Origin: Anaerocolumna sp. AGMB13025 | GTDB lineage: Bacteria > Bacillota > Clostridia > Lachnospirales > Lachnospiraceae | Direction of reading: 5' to 3' | Length of the DNA: 64,000 bases | Assembly (NCBI RefSeq): GCF_029689925.1 | Contig: NZ_CP121445.1 | Coordinates: 120,001-184,000, forward strand | In this document: positions 60,949 to 64,000 of the stretch, in pieces | Layout: the number at the start of each line of letters is the position of its first letter | Position numbering within the stretch: the stretch's first letter is position 1 | Notes under the pieces: generated by a model | Seen by the model: only the letters and a program-made list of their open reading frames with translations | The model's database searches: none | Told to the model about the DNA's origin: nothing | Translations under genes and position numbers: made by a program

Positions 60949-61058
60949 CCGTTAAAATCAGACCGTAATCACATAGAAAAAGGTTTTCGGACACATATAG
61001 TTTCTGAAATATATCCGGTCATCATTGAGATATTATAATTTATACGGCTCTTTATGAA

Positions 61059-61092
61059 AGAGGGGGATGATTCCTGTGAATCATTCCCCTCT
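61059..61092. terminator. Terminator-like hairpin after the GH74 gene
   Basis: AGAGGGGGATGATTC pairs with GAATCATTCCCCTCT (one mismatch) around CTGT. No T run follows on the plus strand, but it is the only strong hairpin after the GH74 stop. A smaller palindrome CTAATTCGTTCGAATTAG lies at 61115-61132. The remaining sequence to 61278 holds no gene. Confidence 0.65.
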
Positions 61093-61278
61093 GAACGTTT
61101 GTCAGTATAAATATGCTAATTCGTTCGAATTAGGTTTATATTTTAAATGCTGCTATACTTATCACGAACTCAATAACAACAAAGTTATGGAACTCGATCA
61201 TGGTGTTTATATTGTGAAAATCATTATATAAGAAGGTCTGTTTTGCTATAAGAAGGATGTAAACAGGGAAAAAATTGA

Positions 61279-62097
61279 CTATCGGTTTTTCTCACTTCGT
61301 GCAAAGAAATAGGTACCGATTACCAGAAAAACAACCGTAAGTACAGCAATGACAATCAGGCTGACAAGAGGGTTAAACAACACCACACTATCATACTCTT
61401 TTGTTCCAGAATAAACCACGGCACGGGTCAGATCAAGGCAATAGGTCATGGGCATGATACGGGATAATACATATAGAATGCCTTTTGAATTATTGATTGG
61501 AATAATGGCACCGGATAGAAACATCTGGGGCATGGTGATCAGCATAACTGCCATGTTTGCCATTTTATTGCTTTTGATAAGTCCAATAACGATCATAGCC
61601 AAGGCACCGGCAGATAAACACATGAAGGGAGCCATTAAAAGTATTAATAAATATTGTCCGAGGGTCAGGGAAATACCCATAAAGAATCCGGTTACTATTG
61701 TGCCAAGCATTCCTACGATTGCACCAAAAGAGGAACCAAGGATTTTGCCGATTACAATGGAATATCGGGATATAGGCGAAATCATCATTTCCTGGGTGAA
61801 ATCTGTTACATGGTCTTCCACTAAGGAGGAAATACCGGAAGCGGTAGTCATAAACAGCATATTTACCAGCATGCCAATCAACAGATATTGATTATAATTA
61901 AAACCAAGTCCTCCTGCCATGTTTTGAGAAAGGCTGCCGCCAAGCATGCCCATCATAACGATAGGCATGGCAAGACTCATAATCAGCATACCCGGAGATT
62001 TGAAACATAAGTTGATATCACGGGCTAATATGGTAATTACTACATTTATTTCTCTTAGGAGTTTTGGTACGGGCTTTTTTAATGTCATTTCATTCAT
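61279..62097 (-). CDS. ABC-2 type transporter permease
   Basis: This 272-residue protein has six predicted membrane helices and ABC-2 family text (PGMLIMSLAMPIVMMGMLGG, SPISRYSIVIGKILG, PQMFLSGAIIPI). It resembles DrrB/NodJ-type drug or lipid exporters. Its ATG overlaps the stop of the ATPase gene by four bases, so the pair is translated together. The exported substrate is unknown. Confidence 0.93.
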   Translation of the reverse strand: MNEMTLKKPVPKLLREINVVITILARDINLCFKSPGMLIMSLAMPIVMMGMLGGSLSQNMAGGLGFNYNQYLLIGMLVNMLFMTTASGISSLVEDHVTDFTQEMMISPISRYSIVIGKILGSSFGAIVGMLGTIVTGFFMGISLTLGQYLLILLMAPFMCLSAGALAMIVIGLIKSNKMANMAVMLITMPQMFLSGAIIPINNSKGILYVLSRIMPMTYCLDLTRAVVYSGTKEYDSVVLFNPLVSLIVIAVLTVVFLVIGTYFFARSEKNR

Positions 62098-63041
62098 ACG
62101 GTTTTTCCTCCGGTTCTTAATAAATAATCTACATAAGCATCTTCCAGTGTTGGCTCCTGCATTTTAAGAAGTGTAAGCTTGGTTTTTAGTTTAGCTATAA
62201 TTTCCTGGGCTGTCATATCCTGATATGGAACGATAACGTGATCTTCCACACGATGTTCCATTCCCATAGCCGATAATTCATTTGTAAGGGCCAAACGATT
62301 ATCAGAATCTAAAATAATCTCTTGCTTAAGCAAGTCTTGTTTCATGGAGTCAGGAGTCCCGTTAAAAGCTATTAGTCCTTGATTTATAATGCAGACTCTG
62401 TCCACATGTTCTGCTTCATCGATATAATGGGTCGTTAGGAACACGGTAGTTCCGTTCTCCCGTCTGACTGCATTAATATAGTCCCATAACCCACGTCTGC
62501 TTACTGCGTCCAGTCCTTGTGAGGGTTCATCTAAAAATAATATTTTGGGAGTATGGATTAAGCTGCGGATAATCTCAAATTTACGCTGCATGCCACCCGA
62601 AAGTTTTTTGATTGGTTTGTTTAAAGCATCCTGTATGCCAATGATTTCAGCCAGTTCTAATACCCGCCTGCGATAAGCTGCAGGCATCATTTTAAAAGTC
62701 GGACGGTAGCTGTACATGCCATATAGACAGGCATGAAACCGGATATTTTCTTCGGCTGAGAGCTGGGGGTCAAGACTGGGCTGCTGAAAGATAATTCCTA
62801 CATTCTCCCTGACGCGCTTTGCTTCTTTACCAACATCATAACCGGCTATGAACACATTACCGGAGGTTTTGGACAGGGTGGTGGTCAGGATTGAAATTGT
62901 CGTTGTTTTGCCTGCCCCGTTTGGACCTAAAAAAGCAAAAAATTCCCCTCCTTTTACATCGAAATTGATACCCTTAACGGAGGGCGTTTTCGCTTTATCA
63001 TACTGTTTTACTAAATTTTCTACTCGGATCATTTTTTCCAT
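62094..63041 (-). CDS. ABC transporter ATP-binding protein (DrrA type)
   Basis: This 315-residue ATPase has Walker A FLGPNGAGKTTT, signature LSGGMQRK, Walker B ILFLDEPSQGLD and H-loop LTTHYIDEA. The 85-residue tail is typical of DrrA-type exporters. I start at MEKMIRV since upstream in-frame codons lie in the repeat array; MIRVEN three codons later is also possible. Only GGTGA from the repeat end precedes the start. It forms an exporter with the overlapping permease gene. A histidine kinase gene lies upstream on the same strand beyond the repeats. Confidence 0.93.
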   Translation of the reverse strand: MEKMIRVENLVKQYDKAKTPSVKGINFDVKGGEFFAFLGPNGAGKTTTISILTTTLSKTSGNVFIAGYDVGKEAKRVRENVGIIFQQPSLDPQLSAEENIRFHACLYGMYSYRPTFKMMPAAYRRRVLELAEIIGIQDALNKPIKKLSGGMQRKFEIIRSLIHTPKILFLDEPSQGLDAVSRRGLWDYINAVRRENGTTVFLTTHYIDEAEHVDRVCIINQGLIAFNGTPDSMKQDLLKQEIILDSDNRLALTNELSAMGMEHRVEDHVIVPYQDMTAQEIIAKLKTKLTLLKMQEPTLEDAYVDYLLRTGGKTV

Positions 63042-63044
63042 ATT

Positions 63045-63270
63045 TTCACCATTGCATATCACAGGCAAAGCCTGTGATACTGCCACAAATAAAACAGAGT
63101 GAAAGAATCACAGCGTGGCACCTTTCTTTTTTCAACATTTTCTTTCACTCATTACACCCATTGCATATCACAGGCAAGACCTGTGATACTGCCACAAATA
63201 AAACAGAGTGAAAGAATCACAGCGTGGCACCTTTCTTTTTTCAACATTTTCTTTCACTCATTACACCCAT
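63045..63270 (-). repeat. Structured ~109-base tandem repeat array, locus D (two copies)
   Basis: Two units 109 bases apart show the same order of elements as loci A and B, but different stem sequences. The hairpin is TATCACAGGC/GCCTGTGATA instead of TATCGCAAG/CTTGCGATA, and the second stem is GAGTGAAAG/CTTTCACTC instead of GTTGAAAG/CTTTCAAC. TGCCAC/GTGGCA is unchanged. Both stem changes are compensated. The array ends directly before the ABC ATPase start. Confidence 0.92.
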
Positions 63271-63279
63271 CTAAATAAA

Positions 63280-63335
63280 TTAACCTCTGTTTTGTTAACA
63301 ACCTTATCATAGCGTTGTTAATTAAACAGAGGTTA
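63280..63335 (-). terminator. Long hairpin after the histidine kinase gene
   Basis: TTAACCTCTGTTT pairs with AAACAGAGGTTAA, and GTTAACAAC pairs with GTTGTTAA inside. On the minus strand it is followed by TTTATTTAG. It lies 65 bases after the kinase stop and may end that transcript. Confidence 0.65.
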
Positions 63336-63398
63336 AACCCAATTTAAACGGAATGTAAACCTATCAAATTACTTATCGAAATATTAATATGGAAAAGT

Positions 63399-64000
63399 TT
63401 AGTCGGACTCCTTTTCTTTGGGGAATTTAATCGTGAAGGTGGTTCCGTTGCCAATAGAACTTTCCACTTCTATTGTTCCGTTGTGAAGCTCAACAATCTT
63501 TTTTACCAGAGCGAGACCAAGACCGTTTCCGCCCAGATCCCGGTCCCTTGCTTTATCCACCTTATAAAAGCGCTCAAAAATATGGAGTTTATCTTCCTCG
63601 GAAATTCCAATGCCGCTATCTGCAATACGGCATACAATCATAGAATCCTCACGTAAAACAGAAATAGTGACCATGCCGCCCCTGGGGGTAAACTTAATGG
63701 AATTGTGAAGTAAATTAATCCAAACCTGAGCCAGTAAATGTTCATCACCAAACATAGATATGTCCTCTGCTTCCAAAGAAATATCCAGATTCTTCTCCGA
63801 CCATAGCGATTCCAGCAGTAAGAGTGAGCTTTGTATCTGCTTGTCTAACCTGAATTTAGAACAGGAGAGCGGAGTGGCATTTGCGTCCAGGGAAGATAAC
63901 TTAAGGAGATTGTCACTTAGTTTTGAAAGTCGTTTACTTTCAGCCGCTATAATGTCAATGTAATGAGCCTTCTCTTCGGCAGTGACCGAACCGTTCCTAA
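63399..64000 (-). CDS. Sensor histidine kinase, C-terminal part (runs off the window)
   Basis: About 200 residues are visible; the frame is open to the window edge, so the N-terminal sensor and the phosphoacceptor His lie outside. The visible part has the second dimerisation helix (AAESKRLSKLSDNLLKLSSL) and a HATPase domain with N box LLHNSIKFTP, G1 box DSGIGI, F box FERFYKVD and G2 box GNGLGLALVKKI. This is an OmpR-partner type kinase, unlike the two YesM kinases in the window. It may control the exporter downstream. Confidence 0.93.
   Translation of the reverse strand, partial: RNGSVTAEEKAHYIDIIAAESKRLSKLSDNLLKLSSLDANATPLSCSKFRLDKQIQSSLLLLESLWSEKNLDISLEAEDISMFGDEHLLAQVWINLLHNSIKFTPRGGMVTISVLREDSMIVCRIADSGIGISEEDKLHIFERFYKVDKARDRDLGGNGLGLALVKKIVELHNGTIEVESSIGNGTTFTIKFPKEKESD

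Overview
The window is a low-GC Firmicutes chromosome segment, most likely from a plant-polysaccharide-degrading anaerobe of the Lachnospiraceae (Lachnoclostridium/Anaerocolumna-like). The reasons are the AT-rich intergenic DNA, strong AGGAGG ribosome sites, two YesM/YesN-type two-component systems beside carbohydrate ABC transporters, split transketolase subunits, and xylan- and xyloglucan-degrading enzymes. This placement is inferred from gene content and could not be checked by a search.

Layout. Bases 1-1165 hold the 3' end of a 23S rRNA gene, then tRNA-Asn, tRNA-Cys and a terminator, with no 5S gene in between. After a small XRE regulator, 2.2-15.0 kb is a minus-strand xylo-oligosaccharide locus. 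Read in its own direction it runs response regulator, histidine kinase, lipoprotein binding protein, two permeases, GH43 xylosidase, transketolase N and C subunits, tartronate semialdehyde reductase and an SDR dehydrogenase. It would import xylo-oligomers, cut them to xylose and feed the pentose phosphate pathway. 15.6-31.2 kb holds a glycerate kinase, a BspA-type leucine-rich surface protein, a histidyl-tRNA synthetase behind a histidine leader-peptide attenuator, a BlaR/BlaI-type pair, a 1588-residue beta-helix surface protein, a serine hydrolase with a MerR-type promoter, and an MFS transporter. 31.2-36.2 kb holds a PhoH-type PIN-ATPase, an unlisted 58-residue membrane protein, and an ABC exporter with LytTR and DUF3021 genes.

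36.2-40.7 kb is an accessory patch ending at tRNA-Ala. It contains a probable structured small RNA, a decayed gene, a solitary MazF-like toxin, a hairpin-rich possible small RNA, and an ImmA/IrrE-type metallopeptidase paired with a DUF4411 PIN-like protein.

41.0-61.0 kb is a second glycan locus. A methyltransferase-like TPR protein, a YesN regulator and a YesM kinase lie on the minus strand. On the plus strand are a binding lipoprotein, two permeases, a GH106-like enzyme, a GH39 xylosidase, a DUF5060/apiosidase-like enzyme and a secreted GH74 xyloglucanase with X2 and CBM3 modules. An ABC-2 exporter and a truncated histidine kinase close the window.

The most unusual signal is a family of ~106-base tandem elements found at 9317-9808, 49435-49790 and 63045-63270, with a partial copy at 55555-55622. 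Each copy has a perfect hairpin plus two interleaved complementary segments that could form a pseudoknot. The stems change in a compensated way between copies, and each array ends just before a start codon, usually between transporter genes. Several other hairpin and tandem-repeat families (40, 24 and 16 base units) also occupy intergenic positions.
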